A stretch of DNA of 64,000 nt from Chionoecetes opilio (GCA_016584305.1 JACEEZ010025380.1:22501-86500); one strand, 5' to 3'. Shown: positions 1 through 9,616, counted from the stretch's first letter. Notes: a model not told the origin generated them from the letters alone. Numbers and translations: made by a program.

Positions 1-32
1 GGCATTAAATCAATCAATCAATCAAACAAAAA
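1..32 (+). repeat. 3' tail of a non-LTR retrotransposon
   Basis: The window opens with GGCATTAAAT followed by ATCA repeats. The same GGCATTAA-(ATCA)n end closes the retrotransposon fragment at 46.2-46.7 kb and flanks the MITE at 478-690. I read it as the simple-repeat 3' terminus of that retrotransposon family, cut by the window edge. Confidence 0.6.
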
Positions 33-200
33 GGATACGTGATAGGGGATACAAATGACAAGTCCGATATCTTGTGTGCTTGAAAGTGAAGTAAGTAGCA
101 GTAGAAGAAGTAGTAGGTAAGTAAGTAGTAAGTAAGTAAGTATGAAGTAGCAGATAATACCTCCAGATTTTTCATTAGTATATGGAAAAGTAGGCTTTTA

Positions 201-238
<38 letters not shown>

Positions 239-365
239 ATTTCTTTATTTTTTTTTTATTTTTTTTACAAGGTACATTGATATGGTTGCAAAAAATGCTA
301 AGGGAATCATCTATCTGGAACGCCATGCTGGTGAACATACACGAGACTCATATATATTAATTAAT
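33..365. other. No gene; AT-rich low-complexity DNA
   Basis: This stretch holds AGTA/AAGT-rich simple sequence near 90-150 and a (TTTA)n/T-rich tract near 198-268. The short open frame starting at 282 has no recognisable domain and runs into retrotransposon tail, so I do not call it. Confidence 0.6.
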
Positions 366-477
366 AACTCCTCTCCCCTTCCCTCACCGTTGCACTCTTT
401 TTCTATAACCCCTCCCCATTTTTATGCTTTGCCATGCCATATGACCTCATATCTGGCATATTTCCCCTTGTTTGGCA
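366..477 (+). repeat. Non-LTR retrotransposon 3' end, interrupted by a MITE
   Basis: The C/T-rich stretch through GCTTTGCCATGCCATATGAC and on to GGCATTAA matches the 3' end at about 46,555-46,682. The tail resumes at 691-711 as ATCA repeats after the MITE, so the two parts were once one element. Confidence 0.75.
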
Positions 478-690
478 TTAACCCCTTGAAGCTCAGAACG
501 TAATTTCCATTGTAATTTGGGTACTATAAGACGATTTTTAGGGAATAAATGCAATATTTTATGGATATGACCTGTTTAGTATCCTTGTCCATTAGCTAAT
601 TTGGTTTATTTAGTTACTTTTTCGTTGTTTTATGGCTAACAACGGACGATTTTATATAGCAAAAAAAAGATCTGGGCATGAAGGGGTTAA
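478..690 (+). mobile_element. piggyBac-like MITE with TTAA target duplication
   Basis: The element (482-686, 205 bp) is bounded by TTAA at 478-481 and 687-690. Its ends read CCCCTTGAAGCTCAGAACG and, reverse-complemented, CCCCTTCATGCCCAGATC, an imperfect terminal inverted repeat. No open frame of note lies inside. It sits in the retrotransposon tail, and the uninterrupted site is visible elsewhere in the window, so the boundaries are firm. TTAA duplication and CCC-type ends are piggyBac features; the autonomous source is not present. Confidence 0.85.
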
Positions 691-703
691 ATCAATCAAT
701 CAA

Positions 704-1508
704 TTACTCCTCTCTGCCCTGTGTGGGAGGAGATCTAACCTGCAACAATGGATTAGGGCGAGGATGTTCCAAATTAGGATTAAAGCGAGGGAGGGGCACC
801 GCGTGATTCAAGGAGAAGTTATGAAGGACTCCACAGGTTACCACAGCATTCAAGTTAGACGGGTGTAGTAAATCCATGCCTGTTATCAAGCACGGAAATC
901 TTGGCTTCATCACCTCCAGGGCATGCCCAGCTGTTTCGATCGTGGTATAATGAGCCAAGTTATAAAGTTCATCCGTCCAGTTTTTTGGTTCGGTGATCGG
1001 GACAAGAAAAGAGCTGTTTGGAGGAAAGTTGAGATCGGTGAGGAGAGAACCGTCGAACTCCCCGCTTCGGAGAGCCTCATGGAGACAGCTACCTTAGAAG
1101 ACCTGCCAGTCATTCGATGCATTTGCATAAGGTTGAACCATAAGGGAGTTGATTTTTCCCTGCGGTCCACATACCACTAGCAATGTGAGGCAGTTATGGC
1201 CGTACTGTTGATTTCCTACGCCCACCTCTTTGCCCGGAGACCCAACGAGAGGGACGGACGTACTGGTAACGCAACCAATGATGTCCATTAGATGTCCGAT
1301 CTCCTGGAACTGCGCCTCGTTTATGTCCCGCTGTTGTGTGTCGGGAAAGTCGAGCTGGCGTTCCCACAGCTCATTCACTATAGTGCTCGAGACGTGACTA
1401 ACCAATGCTCTTGTCTTCTCCTTTCGCAGCCGGTCCACAGCAGCTGCACTTACTTCCCGTCAGCGTAGTACCGCAGGGCAGTCAGCAGTTGCAGGTGTAA
1501 TGGCACAT
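704..1508 (-). pseudogene. HARBI1-like PIF/Harbinger transposase, copy 1, broken by a stop codon
   Basis: Reading the minus strand, coding similarity to Harbinger transposase nucleases starts at 1508, just after a plausible splice acceptor (branch-like TTCTAAC, T tract, CAG at 1509-1511). The segment LHLQLLTALRYYADGK is followed by a one-base frameshift near 1455, then the frame from 1438 (MDRLRKEKTR...). A CAA codon in copy 2 is TAA here (1094-1096), ending the frame after NDWQVF. Downstream the same frame is open to 704 and contains LYNLAHYTT and CGVLHNFSLN. A three-base deletion near 972 keeps frame. Shared with 7866-8673 in the second unit. Confidence 0.8.
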
Positions 1509-1549
1509 CTGTTGGGGATTAAAAAAAAGGTTAGAAAGCTGCGAATGAT

Positions 1550-2449
1550 ACCGTGGCCACCGAGAGAGAAGGCCTGATGCATCGCCCGTGACGCCACACC
1601 ATCTAGTGCTCCCCGTACAAGTTTACCTACCTAATATAATGTTTATCAGTTTAAAAGATATACTGTTATCTTCGGAAATGTTTGTTCTATAACATTATCA
1701 AATAAAAAACCGTAAAACACACTACAGAAATGCCATTATGAGACCTTCAAGAAATATGCATTAACTTAAACTCTTCACCATTTAATATTTTGCTCGCAAA
1801 CATTTTACATGGCGAATATCAATAGAAGCAGAATTTAATTAGCTTTCCATTGGTATATTTCGTTTAGTGATAAATGAATTAGCAGCATGCATAAATTAGC
1901 GTTAACTAAATATAAAAAATCATGAAATCGGGTAATTTCCTACCTAATATATGTTTATCAGTATAAAATATATACTGTTATCTGCGAAAATGTTTGTTCT
2001 ATAATATTATCAAATAAAAAACCGTAAAACACACTAAAGAAAGGCCATTATGAGACTTTCAAGAAATATGCATGAACTTAAACTCTTCGCCATTTAATAT
2101 TTTGCGCAAAAACTTTTTACATGGAGAATGTCAATAGAAGCGAAATTTAATTAGCTTTCCATTGATATATTTCCTTTTCTGATAAATGAATTAGAACCAT
2201 GCATAAATTAGCGTTAACTAAATAAACAACCTCATCAATCAGGAAAAATTACCCAGTTTCATGATGTTATTTATTTAGTTAACGCAAATTAATGCATGGT
2301 TCTAATTAATATATCATTTAACAGTATATTTTTTATACTGATAAACATTATATTAGGTAGGTAAACTTGTACGGGGAGCGGAGCGGTGAGCACTAGATGG
2401 TGTGACGTCACGGGCGATGCATCAGGCCTTCTCTCTCGGTGGTCACGGT
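1550..2449. mobile_element. 900-bp foldback element with about 120-bp inverted ends
   Basis: The left end (ACCGTGGCCACCGAGAGAG) and right end are inverted copies for about 120 bp, including the shared TACCTACCTAATATAATG block. Flanking GAT at 1547-1549 and 2450-2452 may be the target duplication. Inside, a block of about 290 bp (about 1625-1920) is repeated directly at about 1940-2225, and part returns inverted near 2260-2340, so the element is itself repeat-built. No coding capacity is seen. Superfamily not assigned. Confidence 0.75.
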
Positions 2450-2456
2450 GATACCC

Positions 2457-2862
2457 TTAACCCTTTGAAACCCAGAACATAATTTTCTTTGTTATTTGAC
2501 CACCATTAGACGCTTTTAATAATTATAAGCAACATTTTATACATAACAACCGGTTTAGTATCTCTGTCCACTAGCTGATTAAGTATATTAAGCTAGTTAT
2601 CGTTATTTTATGGCTGACAACAGACGATTTTATATAGCAAAGGAAAGATCTGTGCCCCCTTCACGCCAAGATCTTTCCTTTTGCTAAAAAAAAAAACCTA
2701 TGTTGTTAGCCATGAAATTACGAAAAGTAACTTAATATTACAAGTTAGCTGACAAGGATACTAAACAGGTCATATCTATTGCACATTGCTTATATTCACC
2801 AAAAAGTTTCTAATGGTACCCAGATTACAATGGCAATTACGTTCTGGACCTCAAGGGGTTAA
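2457..2862. mobile_element. Head-to-head inverted pair of the TTAA MITE
   Basis: TTAA at 2457-2460 and 2859-2862 bound a 398-bp unit. The left half reads like the MITE at 478-690 (GAAACCCAGAACATAATTTT ...) and the right half is the same family on the other strand, ending in CTCAAGGGG. The halves meet at AAGATCT motifs near 2650-2675, so the whole is a long hairpin-forming palindrome with ordinary MITE ends at both termini. Confidence 0.85.
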
Positions 2863-3773
2863 GATATTGCTTGATATAACATAAAAAATAGAGGTTTGTT
2901 TTTTCTTCTATAGTATGCTTACATATTCCTTAATGTAGTTCTGTTAGTATTTCAATTTATTTCATTGTTTATGCATATCTATCATATAGCAAATATCCTC
3001 ACCACCGCCATCTAGTATAGTGTTTTGAAGGCTTCACAGCAAAATGTTAACAGCACTCTTAGACATCCGAAATTTCTATAAGAACTGGGCGTCATTGAGT
3101 GCTACCAAGGGGCTGATTCCCAGGGGCGTGTAGCGACGATGACTCATGCCTGAACTACTGGCCATGATCTGGAGGGAAAATGAAAGGGAATAAAAGTGAT
3201 GTACCTTATTTTATCGCACGGGTGTTCTACAGTATGGCTATATATGAACAAATTGCAAAAAATAAACCGAGTGGCGACGTTGGTATACCTGCTACACTAA
3301 GGTCGCCATCTAGTGTTTATATACTGAGTGTCCTCCCCCCGTCGTCGTTGCGCGAAAAAAAAACCAAGTAGCGAAATTTGAAACCGTATATACTTGCAAA
3401 TACAAAGCATAAAACAACACTGAAACACGGTAGATTATACAGTCATGATATAAACTACTGTGTATCATCTTCAGTGGCACATAGAAATCAGTAGTGATGC
3501 TATAATTCGTAATATTTGGCGGCTGGCGACATTATTGCAGCTGGCGACTAGTGTTATCTACGGTAGATAATTCGTTCGGGCCACCAATGTTGTATATATT
3601 AGGTTAGTTTTTGTTTTCATTGACAAAAGTAGGGAGTTACTGTCCCCCTTGAGCAAGGATGTATTACGTCCCAGCCTTGCCTACAGATCGATCGCTATGA
3701 GCTCTAAGGTGTTTCTGTATAGGTTAACAGCAGACGATCACGAGTCTACTGCGTAATTATGACCATGGTAAAT

Positions 3774-3776
<3 letters not shown>
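2863..3776. other. No gene recognised
   Basis: AT-rich DNA repeated in unit 2 at 10029-10940. The 63-codon frame at 3180 has no domain, and in copy 2 it keeps its length only by chance (66 codons). I see no splice-framed exon. Confidence 0.55.
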
Positions 3777-3833
<57 letters not shown>

Positions 3834-3880
3834 CACACACACACACGCACACACACACGCACACACACACACGCATACAC
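3777..3880. repeat. (CA)n microsatellite
   Basis: Almost pure ACAC repeat with single-base interruptions; the counterpart in unit 2 is at about 10,941-11,055 and differs in length. Confidence 0.95.
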
Positions 3881-4121
3881 ACTTATATCTGAGCTTCTTT
3901 ATTCGTAATTGTTAACGCACAATTTGTCAAGATTAATAAGTTTCAGTGTTCTGGGTGTGCACAGTCACGAACTTGTTGCGCGCCACTGAGTCACGCCAGT
4001 AACACAGAGAGTAGATCATTAATTATTCATGAGCAGGAGTTCTGAATACGACCAGTGTGCTTGCATCATAAAAAAACATAAGAAAATAAGGATGCGAGAC
4101 CTACATGTGGTATAGTTCCTG

Positions 4122-4151
4122 TAGAGAGAGAGAAAGAGGGAGTGAGAGAGA

Positions 4152-4195
<44 letters not shown>

Positions 4196-4220
4196 AGGAG
4201 AGAGAGAGAGAGAAGAGGAG

Positions 4221-4268
<48 letters not shown>

Positions 4269-4372
4269 GCGAGGCGAGCGAGAGAGAGGAGAGAGAGAGA
4301 GAGGAGAGATGAGAGAGAGAGAGAGGGGAGAAGAAGAGAGAGAGAAAAGAGAAGAGAGAGAGAGGAAAACTG
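4122..4372. repeat. (GA)n microsatellite
   Basis: About 250 bp of GAGA with GCGA interruptions. It makes long Arg/Glu or Ser/Leu frames on both strands which are not genes. In unit 2 the array is only about 115 bp. Confidence 0.95.
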
Positions 4373-4376
4373 ATAT

Positions 4377-4895
4377 GCTTGTGTCTATTAAATTGTTCCA
4401 ACATCAACAGTATGGTAGTGGTAGAAATGTAAACAGGGCGGAGGACAGAGGAGCCGTTGAGACAAGTGCACAGGATATAAGGACGATGGGCAGCATAGGT
4501 TCGGGCACCAGGCAAGGAATTAAAACAGTCGTGAGAAATGTTTTGGAGGGTTTGAACATGTTAGCCACTTGGGTTAAATCACCAGGTCGTCAACAGGTAG
4601 GAAAAGTTCTTACGGCTAGTAACCAGGGTAGAACAAGAAGTAACGGATTCAAACTGGAAAGGCGTAGATTTAAAAAATAAATAAGGAAAAACTGGTTCGC
4701 AAATAGGGTGGTAAAGGATTGGCATGGACTCAGTCATGGGGTAGTTGTGCGGAGTCAATAGGGAGCATTAAAAGGAGGCTAGGCAATTTCATGGATGGGG
4801 ATGAAAGGTGGATGTAGGTAGTGTTAAGTAACAGGAACTACCACGTGTAGGTCTCCCAGCCTCTTGTAGCTTCCATATTTTCTTATATTCTTTTG
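4377..4895 (+). mobile_element. 3' end of a CR1/RTE-type non-LTR retrotransposon
   Basis: The reading frame 4430-4680 and the bases after it encode a decayed C-terminus resembling many CR1/RTE ORF2 proteins: NGFKLERRRFKK, then KNWFANRVVKDWHGLS, then a KRRL-like segment. A stop at 4678 separates the blocks. The 3' end through AGGAACTACCACGTGTAGG and the CTTCCATATTTTCTTATATT tail recurs at 11.4-11.95, 32.1, 33.1, 48.9 and 52.6 kb. Truncated and inactive. Confidence 0.65.
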
Positions 4896-5148
4896 TTATG
4901 TTCTCTGTAAGGGGATCAAGCTTATGTCTCTTCAGCCTCGCTCCATTACGCCCAATTTTTACGCCCAATTTTACGCCTTTTTTTTTCGCTAATCCGCACG
5001 CTACTACGTCCCCCTATGTAATCACGCAGAGTGGGACATGTTTTGCATTCTGTCACTCTACACTTACTGTTATTATGTACACAATACTACACATGATAAC
5101 GCTCCCTTCCCTATCGCGGGTCCTTTTCCTGGGCGTGAATTTTTCATT

Positions 5149-5370
5149 TATAGTCTATTTTTATTAACAAGGCAAAAAATCCATTCTATCTTAAATTAAG
5201 GTCTCATGCTTAAAATGATGCCTATGTTAACCTGATAATATGGTTAACTATGATAAAATACAACTGGAATTTAGAAGAAGCATAGTATTCCCTTCTCCTG
5301 GCATCAAATATCAGTCAGTAAGCAGCAAGGGGTCAGGATTTTTTGCTAAGTTTAAAAAAAATAGACTATA
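5149..5370 (+). mobile_element. MITE with TATAGTC ends
   Basis: A 222-bp element with inverted ends of about 34 bp (TATAGTCTATTTTTATTAAC at the left; the right end is its imperfect complement). No coding capacity. Relatives lie at 12180, 15044, 41615 (opposite orientation) and 42397 (truncated). TA at the boundaries would fit a Tc1/mariner-type target duplication, but TA is also part of the end motif, so the class is tentative. Confidence 0.75.
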
Positions 5371-5439
5371 GTTTTCATACGTTTCATCTAGTAGCAATGC
5401 ATCATTTGGGGACATTATGGTTACGAGTGTCGGGAAGTT

Positions 5440-5635
5440 TCCAGTTTGATACCGAATTCACTTTAGTGGACGGAATTATTATTATTTTCTGGTAATTTTT
5501 TATTTGTTTTTAATTAATCTGCTAACCGTTTCTGTCGCATTTTTTTTGTGTTTGTGTGTGACTTGCGACAAAAATTATTGAAAAACAAATTGAACCTAAT
5601 CGAATTTATACCTAACCTAACCTTTACTTAACAAA
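5440..5635 (+). mobile_element. Solo arm of the telomere-repeat TIR element
   Basis: TTCCAGTTTGATACCGAATT, ATTAATCTGCTAACCGTTTC and TGTCGCA match the inverted ends at 14,113 and 14,813. The arm is followed by short CCTAA-type repeats (5616-5632). No right-hand arm is visible nearby, so this is a broken member of the family. Confidence 0.7.
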
Positions 5636-5639
5636 AAAA

Positions 5640-6140
5640 AAATGCTAGCTAGATACACCAACACTCATCAGGTCTGGTCTTTACTTCCCCAGATTGTGTT
5701 GATAGGGTAGGAAGTAGCTACTCGCCTGTAGTAATGACGTCTTGTGCAGCACCTCGCGGGATGAAGGTAGGTTGTTGTTGTTGAAGGGCAGTGATGTCGA
5801 ATAGTATATCTAAACTTCTCAATACCGTGGATTGGGGGGAGGGAGGGTGACTTTGCTGTATCCTGGAATACATTATGTTAAAAATAATTCAACAAATATA
5901 AGAAAAGTAATCATGGAGCATACAAAATAATTATCGATGTATTGAAAAGCATATACGGACACAAAATATGTGCAGAAAATAAACAAAACTCATCACATCC
6001 GCAGTTTGTTGATGCATTAGCTTAGTATGATAGGATAGAGGCAGTACTTACCGGTAATAATGGTGTCCGATTTCCTGTACCTGGCAGGATCTACCTATGT
6101 ACCTATAGTCTATTTTATTTAATATGGTTAAAATACCTAT
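5640..6140. other. No gene recognised
   Basis: Unique-looking AT-rich DNA, present again at about 12,665-13,172. A short GAGGTGCTGCACAAG stretch on the minus strand (near 5745) could be an exon of the glucan-binding gene, but the frame is not convincing. Confidence 0.4.
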
Positions 6141-6194
6141 CAATCTTCACTACAGAGGGTGACAAAATCAAAACACCCTCTGTAGTGAAGATTG
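6141..6194. repeat. Perfect 21-bp hairpin at an orientation switch
   Basis: Arms 6141-6161 and 6174-6194 are exact inverted copies with a 12-base loop. To the right lies an LGBP-type exon in plus orientation, whereas the other exon of that gene in this unit is on the minus strand. The hairpin is conserved at 13173-13225. Confidence 0.85.
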
Positions 6195-6305
6195 CTCTGT
6201 CCAGTGGTCTTCCAGTGTCCAGTGGAAGTACTTTTCTTATGCTTCTTATGGTTGTGGTATTCATGCCGAGGACTAATATAAGCACCTCTCCTTTTGTGTG
6301 CGCAG

Positions 6306-6425
6306 TTCTTCTTCATCCTGAACAATGCAGTGGTGGCACTGACAGATACTTCCCGTACGGCACCCCAAAAACACCATGGGTCAGCACCTCCAAGCAAGCC
6401 GCCCTGGACTTCTGGAATGGAGTAA

Positions 6426-6426
<1 letters not shown>
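6306..6426 (+). pseudogene. LGBP/GNBP C-terminal exon, copy 1, plus strand, frameshifted
   Basis: After a good acceptor (TTTTGTGTGCGCAG) the frame FFFILNNAV runs for 9 codons. A one-base shift near 6331 then opens GGTDRYFPYGTPKTPW and QAALDFWNG. This order (a FxLILNxAVGGT block, then KPW, then DFWNG) is the C-terminal end of GH16-type beta-glucan recognition proteins of crustaceans. Coding resemblance ends where the CT microsatellite begins. The exon lies opposite to the exon at 6959-7030, so it belongs either to an inverted piece or to a different paralogue. Confidence 0.72.

Positions 6427-6503
<77 letters not shown>
6427..6503. repeat. (CT)n microsatellite
   Basis: Pure CT array directly after the LGBP-like exon; counterpart at 13,458-13,530. 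Confidence 0.95.
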
Positions 6504-6505
<2 letters not shown>

Positions 6506-6525
6506 ATCAATTAATAGTAATGGGC

Positions 6526-6760
6526 TGTGATGGTTGGTCCTCGCTCGTGGCGGCGCAGGCAAACTGTTTATAGACTTCTGCTACCCCCTGTGTCCTCCGA
6601 TGCACTTGTCGTCGATGGTAGAGTTAATGGGCAGCATGTGGGTGTTCTTAGGCCACTCGATGATTGCTGAAAGATTTTAGCACCTGGCGGGATTCAAACT
6701 TGGTACACCGAGCTCGCCACTTCCAGGCGCTAACCACTCTGCCACTGTCTCCCCCGGTGT
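6526..6760 (-). mobile_element. tRNA-derived SINE, decayed
   Basis: On the minus strand the head GTGGCAGAGTGGTTAGCGCC (A box) and GTTTGAATCCCG (B box) precede the body motifs GAGTGGCCTAAGAACACCCA and GCATCGGAGGACACAGGG. The same family is intact at 41,940 and 49,290. The 3' part is truncated. Confidence 0.8.
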
Positions 6761-6763
6761 CTG

Positions 6764-6783
6764 TGCGTGCGTGCGTGCGTGGG

Positions 6784-6846
<63 letters not shown>

Positions 6847-6888
6847 TTGCGTGCATGCGTGCGTGGGTGGGTTGGTGGGTGGGTGGGT

Positions 6889-6930
<42 letters not shown>
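6764..6930. repeat. (GTGC)n / (GTGG)n / (GT)n compound microsatellite
   Basis: About 165 bp; shorter counterpart at 13,785-13,894. Open frames across it are artefacts. Confidence 0.95.
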
Positions 6931-6958
6931 CATCGACATGTTTAGTAGATAGACTCAC

Positions 6959-7030
6959 TTGATATCATTTTTGGTCCAATCGATGCGCCACACGTGGAAA
7001 TGGTCGTCAAATGAACCATTTTTGGCAGTG
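6959..7030 (-). pseudogene. LGBP/GNBP exon (FHVWRIDW), duplicated copy
   Basis: A 72-base exon with acceptor CCCCACAG and donor GTGAGT encodes TAKNGSFDDHFHVWRIDW followed by TKNDIK. This matches the FHxYxxEWTxxxI block of beta-glucan recognition proteins. It differs from the copy at 13924-13995 by S in place of P. It is separated from the rest of the gene by a whole duplication unit, so it is probably a left-over second 3' end. Confidence 0.75.
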
Positions 7031-7147
7031 CTGTGGGGCAGAAAAGTACGTTAATGGCGTTATACTGTTGTTATAAAAATTATTTGTAGTTAAAGAAAGT
7101 TCAATGCATACTATTTGTAGATGGCGACACTGCATATTACGGTATTA

Positions 7148-7586
7148 TTCCAGATGAACACCGAATTCACTTTGGTGGACGAAACAAATTTTTTTCTAGT
7201 GAGTTTTGATGTGTTTTAAATTAATCTGCTAACCGTTTCTGTCGCAAATAATTTATTTTCTCTATTATTTATTCTTATTGTATCTTTTTTTTTAGGTAAA
7301 GGTTAGGTTAGGTTAGGTTAGATTAGGTTAGGTTAGGTTAGGTTAGGTTAGGTTAGGTTAGGTTAGGTTAGGTTAGGTTAGGTTAGGTTAGGTAAAGGTT
7401 AGGTTAGGTTAGGTTAGGTTAGGTTAGGTTAGGTTAGGTTAGGTAAAGGTTAGGTTAGGTTAGGTTAGGTTAGGTTAGGTTAGGTAAAGGTTAGGTTAGG
7501 TTAGGTTAGGTTAGGTTAGGTTAGGTTAGGTAAAGGTTAGGTTAGGTTAGGTTAGGTATGTATGGTTAGGTTAGGTATGTACATAT
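7148..7586 (+). mobile_element. Telomere-repeat TIR element, truncated at the duplication junction
   Basis: The left arm (TTCCAGATGAACACCGAATT ... CTGCTAACCGTTTCTGTCGC) at 7148-7245 leads into (TTAGG)n at about 7293-7584, with AGGTAAAGG interruptions. The right arm present at 14.7-14.8 kb is missing; instead the array meets the start of unit 2. Confidence 0.85.
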
Positions 7587-7587
7587 G

Positions 7588-7639
7588 GCTTTGCCATGCC
7601 ATATGACCTCATGTCTGGCATATTTCCCCTTGTTTGGCA
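7588..7639 (+). repeat. Non-LTR retrotransposon 3' end, copy 2
   Basis: GCTTTGCCATGCCATATGAC through GGCATTAA; this marks the left edge of unit 2, directly after the TTAGG array. Confidence 0.75.
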
Positions 7640-7852
7640 TTAACCCCTTGAAGCTCAGAACGTAATTTCCATTGTAATTTGGGTACTATAAGACGATTTT
7701 TAGGGAATAAATGCAATATTTTATGGATATGACCTGTTTAGTAGCCTTGTCCATTAGCTAATTTGGTTTATTTAGTTACTTTTTCGTTGTTTTATGGCTA
7801 ACAACGGACGATTTTATATAGCAAAAAAAAGATCTGGGCATGAAGGGGTTAA
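7640..7852 (+). mobile_element. piggyBac-like MITE, copy 2
   Basis: TTAA at 7640-7643 and 7849-7852; same element and site as 478-690, inherited by the duplication rather than by a new insertion. Confidence 0.85.
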
Positions 7853-7865
7853 ATCAATCAATCAA

Positions 7866-8673
7866 TTACTCCTCTCTGCCCTGTGTGGGATGAGATCTAA
7901 CCTGCAACAATGGATTAGGGCGAGGATGTTCCAAATTAGGATTATAGCGAGGGAGGGGCACCGCGTGATTCAAGGAGAAGTTATGAAGGACTCCACAGGC
8001 TACCACAGCATTCAAGTTAGACGGGTGTAGTAAATCCATGCCTGTTATCAAGCACGGAAATCTTGCCTTCATCACATCCAGGGCATGCCGAGCTGTTTCC
8101 ATCGTGGTATAATGAGCCAAGTTATAAAGTTCATCCGTCCAGTTTCTTGAAGGTTCGGTGATCGGGACAAGAAAAGAGCTGTTTGGAGGAAAGTTGAGAT
8201 CGGTGAGGAGAGAACCGTCGAACTCCCCGCTTCGGAGAGCCTCATGGAGACAGCTACCTTGGAAGACCTGCCAGTCATTCGATGCATTTGCATAAGGTTG
8301 AACCATAAGGGAGTTGATTTTTCCCTGCGGTCTACATACCACTAGCAATGTGAGGCAGTTATGGCCGTACTGTTGATTTCCTACGCCCACCTCTTTGCCC
8401 GGAGACCCAACGAGAGGGACGGACGTACTGGTAACGCAACCAATGATGTCCATTAGATGTCCGATCTCCTGGAACTGCGCCTTGTTTATGGCCCGCTGTT
8501 GTGTGTCGGGAAAGTCGAGCTGGCGTTCCCACAGCTCATTCACTATAGTGCTCGAGACGTGACTAACCAATGCTCTTGTCTTCTCCTTTCGCAGCCGGTC
8601 CACAGCAGCTGCACTTACTTCCCGTCAGTGTAGTACCGCAGGGCAGTCAGCAGTTGCAGGTGTAATGGCATAT
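7866..8673 (-). CDS. HARBI1-like PIF/Harbinger transposase or derived nuclease
   Basis: The minus-strand frame 8603-7866 (245 codons) is uninterrupted. Blocks in order: STIVNELWERQLDFPDT; GHLMDIIGCVTSTSVPL; YGHNCLTLLVVC; NASNDWQVFQGSCL; LTDLNFPP; ELYNLAHYTT; MKARFPCL; and CGVLHNFSLN near the end. These follow the order of the Harbinger DDE_Tnp_4 nuclease. An upstream piece (8673 to about 8620, LHLQLLTALRY...) follows an acceptor-like CAG and is out of frame by one base, so the ATG at 8603 is only the first in the open frame. HARBI1 proteins are usually about 350 residues. By my alignment the first catalytic Asp and the Glu appear replaced, so nuclease activity is doubtful. Confidence 0.75.
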
Positions 8674-8714
8674 CTGTTGGGGATTAAAAAAAAGGTTAGA
8701 AAGCTGCGAATGAT

Positions 8715-9616
8715 ACCGTGGCCACCGAGAGAGAAGGCCTGATGCATTGCCCGTGACGCCACACCATCTAGTGCTCCCCGTACAAGTTTACCTACCTAAT
8801 ATAATGTTTATCAGTTTAAAAGATATACTGTTATCTTCGGAAATGTTTGTTCTATAACATTATCAAATAAAAAACCGTAAAACACACTACAGAAATGCCA
8901 TTATGAGACCTTCAAGAAATATGCATTAACTTAAACTCTTCACCATTTAATATTTTACTCGCAAACATTTTACATGGCGAATATCAACAGAAGCGGAATT
9001 TAATTAGCTTTCCATTGATATATTTCGTTTAGTGATAAATGAATTAGCAGCATGCATAACTTAGCGTTAACTAAATATAAAAAATCATGAAATCGGGTAA
9101 TTTCCTACCTAATATATGTTTATCAGTATAAAATATAAACTGTTATCTGCGAAAATGTTTGTTCTATAATATTATCAAATAAAAAACCGTAAAACACACT
9201 AAAGAAAAAGGCCATTATGAGACTTTCAAGAAATATGCATGAACTTAAACTCTTCGCCATTTAATATTTTGCGCAAAAACTTTTTACATGGAGAATGTCA
9301 ATAGAAGCGAAATTTAATTAGCTTTCCATTGATATATTTCCTTTTCTGATAAATGAATTAGAACCATGCATAAATTAGCGTTAACTAAATAAACAACCTC
9401 ATCAATCTTTAAAAATTACCCAGTTTCATGATGTTATTTATTTAGTTAACGCAAATTAATGCATGGTTCTAATTAATATATCATTTAACAGTATATTTTT
9501 TATACTGATAAACATTATATTAGGTAGGTAAACTTGTACGGGGAGCGGAGCGGTGAGCACTAGAAGGTGTGACGTCACGGGCGATGCATCAGGCCTTCTC
9601 TCTCGGTGGTCACGGT
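8715..9616. mobile_element. Foldback element, copy 2
   Basis: Same element as 1550-2449 (ACCGTGG ... CCACGGT ends, GAT on both sides), carried by the duplication. Confidence 0.75.

Larger units (their letters stand above)
427..7566 (+). repeat. Copy 1 of a 7.1-kb tandem segmental duplication
   Basis: From about 427 the order and sequence of features repeat at an offset of about 7,162 bases (for example 632 against 7794, 3180 against 10346). The offset falls to about 7,032 near 6.2 kb because microsatellites differ in length. Copy 1 ends inside a TTAGG array and copy 2 begins in the retrotransposon tail at about 7,588. Copies look nearly identical outside microsatellites, so the event is recent, or the two copies are alleles placed side by side by the assembler. 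Confidence 0.93.

Noticed and set aside
3180..3371. 63-codon frame conserved in both units
   Set aside because: Conservation is explained by the recent duplication; the two copies end differently and no domain is seen.
4066..4680. Long Ser/Leu and Arg/Glu frames on both strands
   Set aside because: They are translations of the GA microsatellite; in unit 2 the array is shorter and the frames change accordingly.
5735..5765. Possible LGBP exon with EVLHK on the minus strand
   Set aside because: Only a few residues fit, copies 1 and 2 differ by frame-changing indels, and splice sites are weak.
6664..6962. Overlapping Cys/Val/Arg-rich and Thr/His-rich frames
   Set aside because: Translations of the GTGC/GT microsatellite, absent as frames of the same length in unit 2.
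7293..7584. Chromosome end
   Set aside because: The TTAGG array is internal, short, interrupted, and flanked by an element arm and by the next duplication unit.
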